64,000 nucleotides of DNA from contig CAYPWY010000005.1 in assembly GCA_964414835.1 (NCBI GenBank), positions 1 to 64,000 on the forward strand, in the 5' to 3' direction. Under the pieces are notes generated by a model that was not told the origin of the DNA, did not search any database, and saw only the letters and a program-made list of their open reading frames with translations. The stretch is from Eshraghiella sp964414835 (lineage in GTDB: Bacteria > Bacillota > Clostridia > Lachnospirales > Lachnospiraceae). The first letter of the stretch is position 1. Each line of letters opens with the position of its first letter. Positions 1 to 8,730 of this stretch are shown here, in pieces. The position numbers were made by a program, and so were the translations under genes.

Positions 1-439
1 CCATAACTACGTCGGAATACATCTGAATGAATCTTCTGTAGCAGTCCCAAGCCCAACGTGGGTTATTAGATTTCTCAGCAATTACATTAACAACTGCTTC
101 ATTTAAACCAAGGTTAAGGATTGTATCCATCATACCAGGCATTGATGCTCTGGCACCTGAACGTACGGAAACAAGAAGCGGATTCTCCATATCACCGAAC
201 TTCTTGCCTGTAATCTCTTCCATCTTAACAATGTACTCATTAATCTCTGCCATGATTCCATCATTAATCTCACGGCCGTCCTCATAATACTGAGTACAAG
301 CCTCTGTCGTGATAGTGAATCCCTGTGGTACAGGAAGACCGATGTTAGTCATCTCTGCAAGGTTGGCACCCTTACCACCAAGAAGTTCTCTCATGTTTGC
401 ATTACCCTCACTGAAAAGGTAGCAATACTTGTTTGCCAT
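1..439 (-). CDS. ppdK: Pyruvate, phosphate dikinase, N-terminal part (cut by window edge)
   Basis: The reverse-strand frame runs off the left edge, leaving about 146 N-terminal residues. They contain the ATP-grasp start of the family: a Gly/Lys loop GGKGANLAEM near the N-terminus, then LPVPQGFTI, and the nucleotide-binding stretch SVRSGARASMPGMMDT. PPDK interconverts phosphoenolpyruvate, AMP and PPi with pyruvate, ATP and Pi in the cytosol; in anaerobic clostridia it commonly serves PPi-linked glycolysis. The ATG at 439 follows a clear GGAGGAATT ribosome binding site. The gene has its own promoter and a leader of about 105 nt, so it is probably monocistronic at its 5' end. The PEP synthase family is the alternative, but the order and wording of these motifs favour PPDK. 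The phosphohistidine and PEP domains lie outside the window. Confidence 0.95.
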   Translation of the reverse strand, partial: MANKYCYLFSEGNANMRELLGGKGANLAEMTNIGLPVPQGFTITTEACTQYYEDGREINDGIMAEINEYIVKMEEITGKKFGDMENPLLVSVRSGARASMPGMMDTILNLGLNEAVVNVIAEKSNNPRWAWDCYRRFIQMYSDVVM

Positions 440-554
440 TTGTAATTCCTCCTAATATTAATATTACTTATAGCCATGCAACACCATAGGCTTTTGTAAA
501 AAACATATTATATGTTCCTTGCAAAAACCCACGTACCGCATAACATATGTCTTA

Positions 555-582
555 ATTATAACATATCAAGTCAAAATTTCAA
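555..582 (-). promoter_or_regulatory. Sigma-A-type promoter for ppdK
   Basis: On the minus strand TTGAAA (577-582), 16 bp, then a perfect TATAAT (555-560). Transcription would start near 548, giving a leader of about 105 nt. The leader contains short inverted repeats (for example ACATATTATATGT) but nothing I recognise as a riboswitch. Confidence 0.65.
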
Positions 583-631
583 CTAAAGATTGTAAGTTTT
601 ATCTAAGTTTTACATATGTTTACACCGCAGC

Positions 632-2509
632 TTACCGCACCGTCACGGTGAGATATACTGCGTAACCGAGATTTTCAACATCTTTGCCGTTCCGGCCCAT
701 TTTATACAGAATATTTTTATCATTAATACAGTAAAAATACTTGCGTGAATACACTGCCTTTGAGACTCCGTCCGGAATCTCGCCTGCTTTTTCAGGTTTT
801 TTACCGGTGTCTTTTATCACAAACAGTTCCATGCCTGCTGTGTACATAAAACCATTGTAATTTTCCACTGATATAAGCCTGTCGGCTCCGTTTGCCAGAA
901 TGTCATCGGAATTATCCCCTGCAAGTCTGTGAAGATTTCTATCTGCGTCCAGTGCTATGAAACATTCATCACCGGAATAAAATATAACGGAATCGCTTTC
1001 TTTCAGCCCGAAAAGCTTTTCTCCCACTGCCGATGCGCCTGTCTGCGCAACAAAATACAGTTCATTCATATAGGAATAATACAGATAGCTGCCGCCTGTA
1101 TAATATACATCCGCCACTGCATCCTTTGATGCAAAAAGGGCAGTGATTTCACCGTTATTTTCCCCTGCAAAATACCCGTTATCACTGCGGTACAGCAATA
1201 TATCCTCATCGCTTACGGCATTATCTGACAATTCCACAACCTGGCTGTCAATAAGCAATGGCGCGCCCACATTGTCTGTATTGACCGCATATAGCTTATC
1301 CTCACCGGTCAGATAATACATATATTCCCCTATAATTCTGTACTCTGATATTCCCTCTGCAACGACTCTTGTATTTTCTTTACCATATTCTACAAGACTT
1401 CTGCCGTTAATGATTCCGTAATCTGCCGTTGCCATATCAAGATAAAGTACATTGCCATCATTGTCAACACGTACAATGTCCTTATCGTTGTAATCCCGTA
1501 CAACCTGCTGCAGTTCTCCCCCGTACTCACCGAAATACATGGTATATTCTCCCGATGAAAAATCATCGCTGGCACTGCATGTGGTCAGCACAAAATATTT
1601 ACCGTTGTCACTGACTGCACAGGCTCCGGTGTAGCCCTGCTCCATATCAATATCAAGTATGGCAGTATTTTCACCATCCGTCACAATAGTTTCACCGTCC
1701 GAAACAAAAATGACAATAGAAAGAGCGTCATTATAGGCAACCGGTACAGGTTTGTCAGCGCCTATCGTAATACTTTTGCCGTCACGACAGATATATAATC
1801 CTGCGCTGTCATATGCAAGAAAAGTGTTCTCTGCAATCTCGGTAAACGTTACAGCTCCGCCGATGTTGCCAAAAAGCGGTTCGTCAGCATTATCCGAATA
1901 ATAACCGTATTTCCCGTCAAAATAAAAGACTCTGCTGCGGTCGGTATTTTTTATTATATTGAACGCTGTTACTGCAATTACTGCCGCAGCAATGACAACT
2001 CCGCCAATAATCAGGAATTTAGGCCTTTTATCCTTGAAAATCCTGTGACTTACCACAAGCTTTGAATTATCAAGATTTTCCGGCTGGTCATCAAATTTAA
2101 GCTCCCGTATGACAGGATTATTATCGCCGTGCTTTCTTTTGAACCTTTTAAAAAAATTATGCTCTCTGAAAAACCCTGCCACTGCTGAAACAGCTTTTAA
2201 AATATGCTCTTGAACCGCAACCGAAGAAAGGCTCGCCGTCTCCGACCCGCCTTTCTTTGTATGTCTTTCATGTCTTTCGCGCTCATTGTCAATGGTAACA
2301 GTGTCAAGCCCATGACGCCTGTCATAATCCTCCCTTGTGGAGTACATTATACCCGGCGGCAATGAACCTTCTTCTTTACCAGACTTCTGTGCTTCCTCCC
2401 ATTGTTTTTTACGTCGGAGATAATCCTCATTGACGAAAACAACTCTGGCGCCGCACTTTGGACACTCAGACCTGCTGTTATGTTCAAATCCGCATTTGTC
2501 GCATATCAT
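632..2509 (-). CDS. Zinc-ribbon, single-span membrane protein with predicted beta-propeller-like ectodomain
   Basis: 625 residues. The N-terminus is a zinc ribbon with Cys at 3, 6, 16 and 19. A charged linker follows, then one membrane span (about 164-186, FLIIGGVVIAAAVIAV), then about 430 extracytoplasmic residues made of repeated short strands with YY, YLY and DG turns (for example KYGYYSDN, MYYLTG, YLYYSY). This resembles DUF5050-type or beta-propeller domains. A cytoplasmic zinc ribbon plus an external propeller suggests a sensor or envelope scaffold; no enzyme motif is visible. It starts 31 nt after the glyS stop codon, with a GGAGG site, so it is probably co-transcribed with glyS. Function unknown. 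Confidence 0.8.
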   Translation of the reverse strand: MICDKCGFEHNSRSECPKCGARVVFVNEDYLRRKKQWEEAQKSGKEEGSLPPGIMYSTREDYDRRHGLDTVTIDNERERHERHTKKGGSETASLSSVAVQEHILKAVSAVAGFFREHNFFKRFKRKHGDNNPVIRELKFDDQPENLDNSKLVVSHRIFKDKRPKFLIIGGVVIAAAVIAVTAFNIIKNTDRSRVFYFDGKYGYYSDNADEPLFGNIGGAVTFTEIAENTFLAYDSAGLYICRDGKSITIGADKPVPVAYNDALSIVIFVSDGETIVTDGENTAILDIDMEQGYTGACAVSDNGKYFVLTTCSASDDFSSGEYTMYFGEYGGELQQVVRDYNDKDIVRVDNDGNVLYLDMATADYGIINGRSLVEYGKENTRVVAEGISEYRIIGEYMYYLTGEDKLYAVNTDNVGAPLLIDSQVVELSDNAVSDEDILLYRSDNGYFAGENNGEITALFASKDAVADVYYTGGSYLYYSYMNELYFVAQTGASAVGEKLFGLKESDSVIFYSGDECFIALDADRNLHRLAGDNSDDILANGADRLISVENYNGFMYTAGMELFVIKDTGKKPEKAGEIPDGVSKAVYSRKYFYCINDKNILYKMGRNGKDVENLGYAVYLTVTVR

Positions 2510-2540
2510 ACCGACTTCCTCCGGCTATTGCATCCATATG

Positions 2541-3929
2541 TCAAAATGTCAATTTGTCCTCGAAGTAAGCCACAAGCTCATCAATCTTAATTCTCTCCTG
2601 CTCCATTGTATCCCTGTCTCTTACAGTCACGCAGCCGTCATTTTCCGACTCAAAATCGTAGGTTACACAGAAAGGCGTTCCAATCTCGTCCTGTCTTCTG
2701 TATCTCTTACCTATATTGCCTCTGTCGTCAAATTCACAGTTGTATTTTTTGGAAAGCTGGGCATAAATCTTTTCCGCACCCTCGTTAAGCTTCTTTGAAA
2801 GCGGAAGCACACCTATTTTCACAGGTGCAATGGCAGGATGGAAATGAAGAACTGTTCTCATGTCGCCGCCCTCAAGCTCCTCCTCATCATAGGCTGAGCA
2901 AAGGAATGCAAGCGTAACACGGTCAGCGCCAAGTGAAGGCTCAATAACATAAGGAATGTATTTTGAGCTGTCCTCATCATCAAAATATGACATATCCTCA
3001 CCTGATGTGTTCTGATGCTGTGTAAGGTCATAATCCGTTCTGTCCGCAATTCCCCACAGCTCGCCCCAGCCAAACGGGAATAAAAATTCAATATCCGTAG
3101 TTCCCTTTGAGTAGAAGCAAAGCTCCTCCGGAGAATGGTCTCTGGCTCTCATCTCTTCATCCTTAATTCCCAGACTCTTAAGCCAGTTAATACAAAATTC
3201 TCTCCAGTATGCAAACCACTGAAGGTCTGTCCCCGGTTTGCAGAAAAACTCCAGCTCCATCTGCTCAAATTCTCTTGTTCTGAATGTGAAGTTACCCGGA
3301 GTAATCTCATTACGGAATGACTTACCAATCTGTCCGATTCCGAAAGGTACTTTTTTGCGTGAAGTTCTCTGTACGTTCTTAAAGTTGACAAAAATACCCT
3401 GCGCTGTCTCAGGCCTTAAATATACTGTATTTTTGGCGTCTTCCGTCACACCCTGAAAAGTCTTGAACATAAGGTTGAACTGTCTGATTTCGGTAAAATT
3501 ATGTTTTCCGCAGGATGGACATGCAATGTTTTTGTCAGCAACAAAGCTTTCCATGTCCTCCTTGCTCCATGCATCAACGGAGCCTTCAATTGTAAAATTG
3601 TTCTCCTCCGCCCAGTCTTCTATAAGCTTGTCGGCACGAAATCTCTCTTTACACTCCTTGCAGTCCATGAGGGGGTCTGCAAATCCGCCCAGATGTCCGG
3701 ATGCAACCCATGTCTGAGGGTTCATAAGAATAGCGCAGTCAACACCTACATTGTAAGGACTTTCCTGAACGAACTTCTGCCACCATGCTTTTTTTACATT
3801 GTTTTTAAGCTCCACGCCAAGGTTGCCGTAATCCCATGTGTTGGCAAGTCCGCCGTAAATCTCGGAACCCGGATATACGAAACCTCTTGATTTTGCCAGA
3901 GCAACGATTTTGTCCATTGTCTTTTCCAT
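2541..3929 (-). CDS. glyS: Glycyl-tRNA synthetase, alpha2 type
   Basis: 462 residues from the ATG at 3929. Charges tRNA-Gly with glycine; class II synthetase, homodimer of the bacterial/eukaryotic type rather than the alpha2beta2 type. Visible features are the N-terminal RGFVYPGSEIYGG block, the motif 2 region (QIGKSFRNEITPGNFTFRTR), the EFEQMELEFF segment, a zinc-like CKEC...CPSC pair in the insertion, and the C-terminal anticodon-binding domain ending in ERIKIDELV. The frame is open 11 codons further upstream, but the ATG at 3929 has a GAGGT ribosome binding site and matches the family start (MDKIVALAKSRGF). Two tRNA-Gly genes are also in this window. A TTGAAA/TAAAAT promoter lies just upstream. 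Confidence 0.97.
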   Translation of the reverse strand: MEKTMDKIVALAKSRGFVYPGSEIYGGLANTWDYGNLGVELKNNVKKAWWQKFVQESPYNVGVDCAILMNPQTWVASGHLGGFADPLMDCKECKERFRADKLIEDWAEENNFTIEGSVDAWSKEDMESFVADKNIACPSCGKHNFTEIRQFNLMFKTFQGVTEDAKNTVYLRPETAQGIFVNFKNVQRTSRKKVPFGIGQIGKSFRNEITPGNFTFRTREFEQMELEFFCKPGTDLQWFAYWREFCINWLKSLGIKDEEMRARDHSPEELCFYSKGTTDIEFLFPFGWGELWGIADRTDYDLTQHQNTSGEDMSYFDDEDSSKYIPYVIEPSLGADRVTLAFLCSAYDEEELEGGDMRTVLHFHPAIAPVKIGVLPLSKKLNEGAEKIYAQLSKKYNCEFDDRGNIGKRYRRQDEIGTPFCVTYDFESENDGCVTVRDRDTMEQERIKIDELVAYFEDKLTF

Positions 3930-3981
3930 AAAATATACCTCGCTGTTGTTATATGTATTCACAATTATCTCTTAGTGAAAT

Positions 3982-4010
3982 ATTTTATATGTTTTGGATG
4001 TATTTTTCAA
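3982..4010 (-). promoter_or_regulatory. Predicted promoter for glyS
   Basis: TTGAAA (4005-4010), 17 bp spacer, TAAAAT (3982-3987) on the minus strand. The -35 box overlaps an AT-rich inverted repeat (about 4001-4026, TATTTTTCAA mirrored by TTGAAAAATA) that may weakly terminate recO transcripts. I see no T-box motif here, unlike upstream of aspS. Confidence 0.55.
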
Positions 4011-4035
4011 GTGCTATTGAAAAATACTTGAAAGG

Positions 4036-4779
4036 CTACATAAGGGCATCCAGAATTTCCAATGAATTCATGCGCCTGTCTATGTATGTATTCATACATC
4101 TTGCCATTACCATACGAAGCTCGGAAAGCACCTCCGGTGATACCTTAAAAGTAAAAAGCTTACCTATATCAGTACACACTATATATTGCAAAGTATACAA
4201 TGTGGACTGGCATATTGTTATGGTATCTTTGATGCCATCTCTGCATCCATCACACACCACGCCGTTATGGGCAACGGAAAATCCTGATATATTTTCCCCG
4301 CCCCCGCACCTGCAGCATTGGAAAAATTCCGGATACTCTCCGTTAAGAACAAGAATTTTCAGCTCATAGATATACCTCACAAGCCTGTTATCTATATTGG
4401 TGTTAAGGAGGGCACGAAATGCGGCATAAATAAGATTAAGCATCTGAGAGCTATCCTGATTCTCAACTGCATAATAGCCGGCAAGCTCAAGAAAATAGCA
4501 CGCCGTATAGGTCATAGTAATATCGTCTGCCAATTCTCTGAAATAATTGCTTATCTCGGCATTGATTAGTGTGTAGGAATCCCTTCCGTATATCAGATAA
4601 AAACTTCCGAATGCAAAGCTCTCGCTGGGTGCCATAAGTTGGCTGCCGGGTCTTCGCGCTCCTCTTGCAAAGGCGCTGATTTTGCCCCTTTCTCTGGTGA
4701 GAAGGACTATTCTTTTGTCGTGTTCACCAATGGGCGCTGATGCGATGACCATGCCCATAACTTTAATCTGGTCAGCCAT
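4036..4779 (-). CDS. recO: DNA repair protein RecO
   Basis: 247 residues, usual for the family. RecO helps load RecA onto SSB-coated single-stranded DNA in the RecFOR pathway and anneals strands. The N-terminal OB fold is recognisable (GMVIASAPIGEHDKRIVLLT, then GKISAFARGARRPGS), followed by helices and a C-terminal zinc cluster (CCRCGG...CDGC). It lies 7 nt downstream of era, the common Firmicutes arrangement, so era-recO form one transcript. Confidence 0.96.
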   Translation of the reverse strand: MADQIKVMGMVIASAPIGEHDKRIVLLTRERGKISAFARGARRPGSQLMAPSESFAFGSFYLIYGRDSYTLINAEISNYFRELADDITMTYTACYFLELAGYYAVENQDSSQMLNLIYAAFRALLNTNIDNRLVRYIYELKILVLNGEYPEFFQCCRCGGGENISGFSVAHNGVVCDGCRDGIKDTITICQSTLYTLQYIVCTDIGKLFTFKVSPEVLSELRMVMARCMNTYIDRRMNSLEILDALM

Positions 4780-4786
4780 CTGATTT

Positions 4787-5692
4787 TCAGTCCTCTTTTC
4801 TGTAACCGAAATTCTTCATAAAAAGCTCTGAATCACGCCATTCCTTGCGAACCTTTACCCAAAGCTTAAGATTGATTTTCTGCTCCATCATGCGCTCTAT
4901 CTCAAAACGTGCGGCAGAGCCTATTTTCTTGAGCATGGCTCCGCCCTTGCCTATTATAATACCCTTATGGCTGTCTTTCTCACAGATGATTGTTGCTTCT
5001 ATATCCCACAGAGGTTCACCGCTGCTGCCCCGACGTTCCTTCATCTGCTCTATGGTGACGGCAATTCCGTGTGGTATCTCATCTGACAGGCACCGCAGCG
5101 CTTTTTCCCTGATAAGCTCCGCCACTATCTGACGCATAGGCTGGTCGGTTACGGTGTCTTCATCATAGTACATCGGGCCCTCATCCAGATACTTAAAAAT
5201 AGTATCAGTCAAATCATCCGTATTGGTTCCCTTGAGAGCCGACACCGGAACAATTTCCGCAAAATCCATCTCTTTTCTGTAAGCATCAATAAATCTCAGT
5301 ATGTCTTCTTTATGGACGGTATCTACTTTATTGATTACGAGAATTACCGGTTTTTTGCAGCTCTTAAGCTGTGTAACTATGTGTTTTTCACCTGCGCCGA
5401 TATAGTCTGTAGGTTCCACCAGCCATAACACTACATCAACATCCGCAAGTGTCTTCTCTGCCACATTGACCATATATTCGCCCAGCTTGTTCTTGGCTTT
5501 GTGTATTCCAGGAGTATCAAGAAAAATTATCTGTCCCCTGTCATCTGTATACACTGTCTGTATTCTGTTTCTGGTGGTCTGGGGCTTATTGGAGGTTATT
5601 GCTATTTTCTGTCCTATAAGCCTGTTCATCAATGTGGATTTACCCACATTTGGGCGCCCGATAAGCGCCGCAAATCCTGATTTTGTTTCCAA
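4787..5692 (-). CDS. era: GTPase Era
   Basis: 301 residues. Ribosome-associated GTPase required for 16S rRNA 3'-end maturation and 30S assembly. P-loop GRPNVGKST lies at residues 12-20, the G3 motif DTPG near residue 60, G4 NKVD near 125, and a C-terminal KH RNA-binding domain with IIIGKGGAMLKKIG. Starts 18 nt after the M16 peptidase stop and is followed after 7 nt by recO. Confidence 0.98.
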   Translation of the reverse strand: METKSGFAALIGRPNVGKSTLMNRLIGQKIAITSNKPQTTRNRIQTVYTDDRGQIIFLDTPGIHKAKNKLGEYMVNVAEKTLADVDVVLWLVEPTDYIGAGEKHIVTQLKSCKKPVILVINKVDTVHKEDILRFIDAYRKEMDFAEIVPVSALKGTNTDDLTDTIFKYLDEGPMYYDEDTVTDQPMRQIVAELIREKALRCLSDEIPHGIAVTIEQMKERRGSSGEPLWDIEATIICEKDSHKGIIIGKGGAMLKKIGSAARFEIERMMEQKINLKLWVKVRKEWRDSELFMKNFGYRKED

Positions 5693-5710
5693 TGTTTTAT
5701 CCTCTATTCT

Positions 5711-8626
5711 TTATAACAGATTGCGTATCTCATCAAAAATTTTACAATCTTTTTCTATCTGGTCACTGTTTCCTATTGCGCACATATAGCCGTCCTCAAG
5801 AATCGCCCGCACAATATCCTCAAGTCCGTTAATGTCCTTCTGATATGTGTTGAGCACTCCCAGTCTGTCATTACGGTAATAATCCTCATCAATATTGCGA
5901 AGCCATGACTCAAATGAGCGTGCACCCTTTGCCTGCGGCGACAATGGTTTATCAAGACCGCTGAATGTTCCGATTATATATTTGGTCATCTCCCGTTCTG
6001 TTGCCGTAAAATTCTTTACATATTCAGGTATTCCCTCATATACATCATTGGTTGCCGATATATTAGGATCACGATATGAACAGAAATATCCGTTGCCCAT
6101 AACAGAATACCCGTTCATACAGCCGTAAGCGCCGCCCTTTACTCTTATGTTCGTCCACAGGTAATCATAATCAAGCATGGTTTTAAGCACTTTGAGAGCC
6201 GGATTGTAATTAAGTCCCTTATCTCTGAAATTACCGCACCTTGCCACATAATTGATCTGTGAAGCGCTTTTGTACCCGATGCGTTTCTTTGCAAATATAA
6301 AGTTACGGGAAGCATTGCTGCCGCTTTCCTTTGGAAGCTCTGATATAAATCCGCCAAGTCCTTCTGATACGGCGGCGTACGCATCATCATCTCCGGTAAA
6401 TGACACAATAAGTCTGTCTGCCGCAAAAATCTTCTCTGTGACAAGGTTAAGCTTCTCTGTGATAACCGCCTTGCGTTCTTCAAAATTATCGTACAAATCA
6501 GCAATAAATCTGTAATATGCTATTCCCGATGTCAAATCGGCATACCTTGAGGTTTCAATAAACTGGGAATTACATTCGCCTACTGCCATGTAATGTCCAG
6601 CTGACACCATTTTATTCTGCATTCTTGACTTAACCTCGGCAAGAATTTCCCGGAGCCGCTTATGGTCATCATAGTGTGACGAGAACATCATTTCCTTAAT
6701 AAGCCCAAATGCTGTTTCATACTCTGACAGAAGTGCTTTACATTCTACTGAAAATCTTGCGCTGACCTTATGCCCGTCTATTGTCTCATAGGCGTTGAAA
6801 TCGGGAACTATTCCTCCTGTGTGTATATCAGTCTCGTTGGAAAATTCCTCATAAGTATATTTATCCGTATCTATATAACCTATTACATTGCCAAGGAGTC
6901 CAACATAAGGAATATCCGCTTCATCAACTGCACTTATATCAAATGACAGCTTCATATAGCCGATTCCATTGGTATAAAGTCTGTGGTGGTCAACCGTTAC
7001 GCCTGCCACATTCTTAAAATCATTATAAAGCGGTGTTATTTCTCTGCTTATATCATCTCTTGTAAGCATTGGTATTGAGTTAAGCTCCTCTTCCGTAGAC
7101 GGCTCTGACTGATATTCCTTCAACGCTTTTGTGTCATTTACAAGCTTCAAAAGCTGTTCTTCGGATAAAGCTGCTTTGTACGCAGCAAGCTTGTCTGCAA
7201 GCTGCTTATCGTCAGCCGCTGTAAGATTCACCACCGGCTTAAGCACCACAATTGTACTGTGTGTATTATTGAGAAAATACTTATCAACAAGCTTCTCAAA
7301 ATATCCTGTATCAATGTTGTCCTTAAGAAACTGATATGTGTCGTTCTGGCTCAGGTGTATAAAAGGCTTTGTTTCATCATAAAGCCAACTGTCCATAAGC
7401 CCCAATCCATACATAAGCCCTTTCGGAAACTGCCCGAAATCAGCCTCTCTGTACCGGAACTCCATCGAGTTGATACCTGCTCTCAAGGTATCTTTATTGA
7501 TACCTTTATCCACGATATGTGAAAGGGTTGTCCTGATTATATCAAGAAATTCCTCTTCCCTGTCAGCATCTGTATTTTTGGCGGCTATGGTAAACATAGG
7601 CTGCTTAAGGGAGCTTTCATAGCTGCACATAATATCCTCGCCTATTCCGGCATCTATAAGCGCCTGCTTTACCTGTGCACCCGGAGCCGAAAAAAGAGCA
7701 TAGTCTATTATCTGCATGGCAATATATAATTCTTTATCAAGAGTGTCCCCAACTGAAAAATTATAGGCAAGATATGTCTTTCCCTCAGTTCCCTCATCCT
7801 CTGTCACAGAGTATTCCGCCTCAACTCTTTTCATTGCACTGAATGGTTTCTGTGTACCTATCTCCGAATCCACCTGCAGATAATCGTATTTGGAAAGATA
7901 TTCTCTGTCAAGATATTCAAGCCTCTCTGCCATGTCAGCATTTCCGTATATATAAATGTAGCTGTTGGACGGATGATAGAGTTTCTTGTGGAACGCCACA
8001 AAATCCTCATAGGTTAAATCCGGTATACATGACGGGTCGCCTCCTGACTCAACACCGTATGATATGTCAGGATAAAGAGAATTGAGACAATATCTGCTGA
8101 GAACATCATCAGGAGAAGAATATGCACCCTTCATCTCATTATATACCACTCCATTGTAGGTAAGAGGCGCATCCACACTATCCAGTTCATAGTGCCATCC
8201 CTCCTGCATAAAAATCTGTTTTCTGGTGTAAATATTCGGATTGAGAACAGCATCCATATACACGTCCATAAGATTTTTGAAATCCACATCATTACAGCTT
8301 GCCACAGGATATACGGTTTTGTCCGGATATGTCATGGCATTGAGAAATGTGTTCAGAGAGCCTTTCACAAGCTCGATAAACGGGTCCTTGGCAGGATATT
8401 TCGCCGAACCGCATAACACAGAGTGCTCCAATATATGCGGAACTCCCGTACTGTCCGGCGGCGGCGTACGGAATCCTATGGAAAACACTTTATTTTCATC
8501 ATCGTTGGATAAAATAAGAACTCTTGCACCTGACTTCTTATGCTTAAAAAGATAACCGTCAGATTTGAGCTCTTCTATCCTCTGCTCTTGTATCAGATTG
8601 TATTTTTGTGAATCAAATTTTACCAT
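5711..8626 (-). CDS. M16C-family metallopeptidase (presequence protease / Cym1-like)
   Basis: 971 residues, the usual length for single-chain M16C insulinase-type peptidases. The inverted zinc motif HILEH is at residues 64-68, in the context RTPPPDSTGVPHILEHSVL; the distal Glu ligand is expected in the NEMKGAYSSPDDVL region. The protein is two homologous halves forming a clam-shell that degrades small unstructured peptides. No signal peptide, so probably cytoplasmic. The ATG at 8626 has an AAAGGA site. A terminator-like hairpin ends only 15 nt upstream of the start codon (see findings). It precedes era by 18 nt, so it likely heads the peptidase-era-recO transcript. Cellular substrate unknown. 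Confidence 0.93.
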   Translation of the reverse strand: MVKFDSQKYNLIQEQRIEELKSDGYLFKHKKSGARVLILSNDDENKVFSIGFRTPPPDSTGVPHILEHSVLCGSAKYPAKDPFIELVKGSLNTFLNAMTYPDKTVYPVASCNDVDFKNLMDVYMDAVLNPNIYTRKQIFMQEGWHYELDSVDAPLTYNGVVYNEMKGAYSSPDDVLSRYCLNSLYPDISYGVESGGDPSCIPDLTYEDFVAFHKKLYHPSNSYIYIYGNADMAERLEYLDREYLSKYDYLQVDSEIGTQKPFSAMKRVEAEYSVTEDEGTEGKTYLAYNFSVGDTLDKELYIAMQIIDYALFSAPGAQVKQALIDAGIGEDIMCSYESSLKQPMFTIAAKNTDADREEEFLDIIRTTLSHIVDKGINKDTLRAGINSMEFRYREADFGQFPKGLMYGLGLMDSWLYDETKPFIHLSQNDTYQFLKDNIDTGYFEKLVDKYFLNNTHSTIVVLKPVVNLTAADDKQLADKLAAYKAALSEEQLLKLVNDTKALKEYQSEPSTEEELNSIPMLTRDDISREITPLYNDFKNVAGVTVDHHRLYTNGIGYMKLSFDISAVDEADIPYVGLLGNVIGYIDTDKYTYEEFSNETDIHTGGIVPDFNAYETIDGHKVSARFSVECKALLSEYETAFGLIKEMMFSSHYDDHKRLREILAEVKSRMQNKMVSAGHYMAVGECNSQFIETSRYADLTSGIAYYRFIADLYDNFEERKAVITEKLNLVTEKIFAADRLIVSFTGDDDAYAAVSEGLGGFISELPKESGSNASRNFIFAKKRIGYKSASQINYVARCGNFRDKGLNYNPALKVLKTMLDYDYLWTNIRVKGGAYGCMNGYSVMGNGYFCSYRDPNISATNDVYEGIPEYVKNFTATEREMTKYIIGTFSGLDKPLSPQAKGARSFESWLRNIDEDYYRNDRLGVLNTYQKDINGLEDIVRAILEDGYMCAIGNSDQIEKDCKIFDEIRNLL

Positions 8627-8641
8627 ATTACTATTCCTTTC

Positions 8642-8684
8642 AAAAAAGCCTCTGTTACATATTTTACTATGAAACAGAGGTTTT
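8642..8684 (-). terminator. Intrinsic terminator-like hairpin abutting the M16 peptidase ribosome binding site
   Basis: On the minus strand CCTCTGTT (8680-8673) pairs with AACAGAGG (8656-8649), with further CATA/TATG pairing inside the loop, followed by six T (8647-8642). It follows the stop of the CpsB-like gene (8731) and could end that transcript, but it also sits 16 nt before the next ATG, leaving no room for a separate promoter after it. Confidence 0.75.
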
Positions 8685-8730
8685 AATCAATATATTTTAT
8701 ATGTTTTGTTAAAATGTTTTATTATAATTG

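Noticed and set aside
3982..4030. T-box leader for glyS
   Set aside because: The upstream region is short and lacks the GGTGGNACCGCG element that is obvious before aspS.
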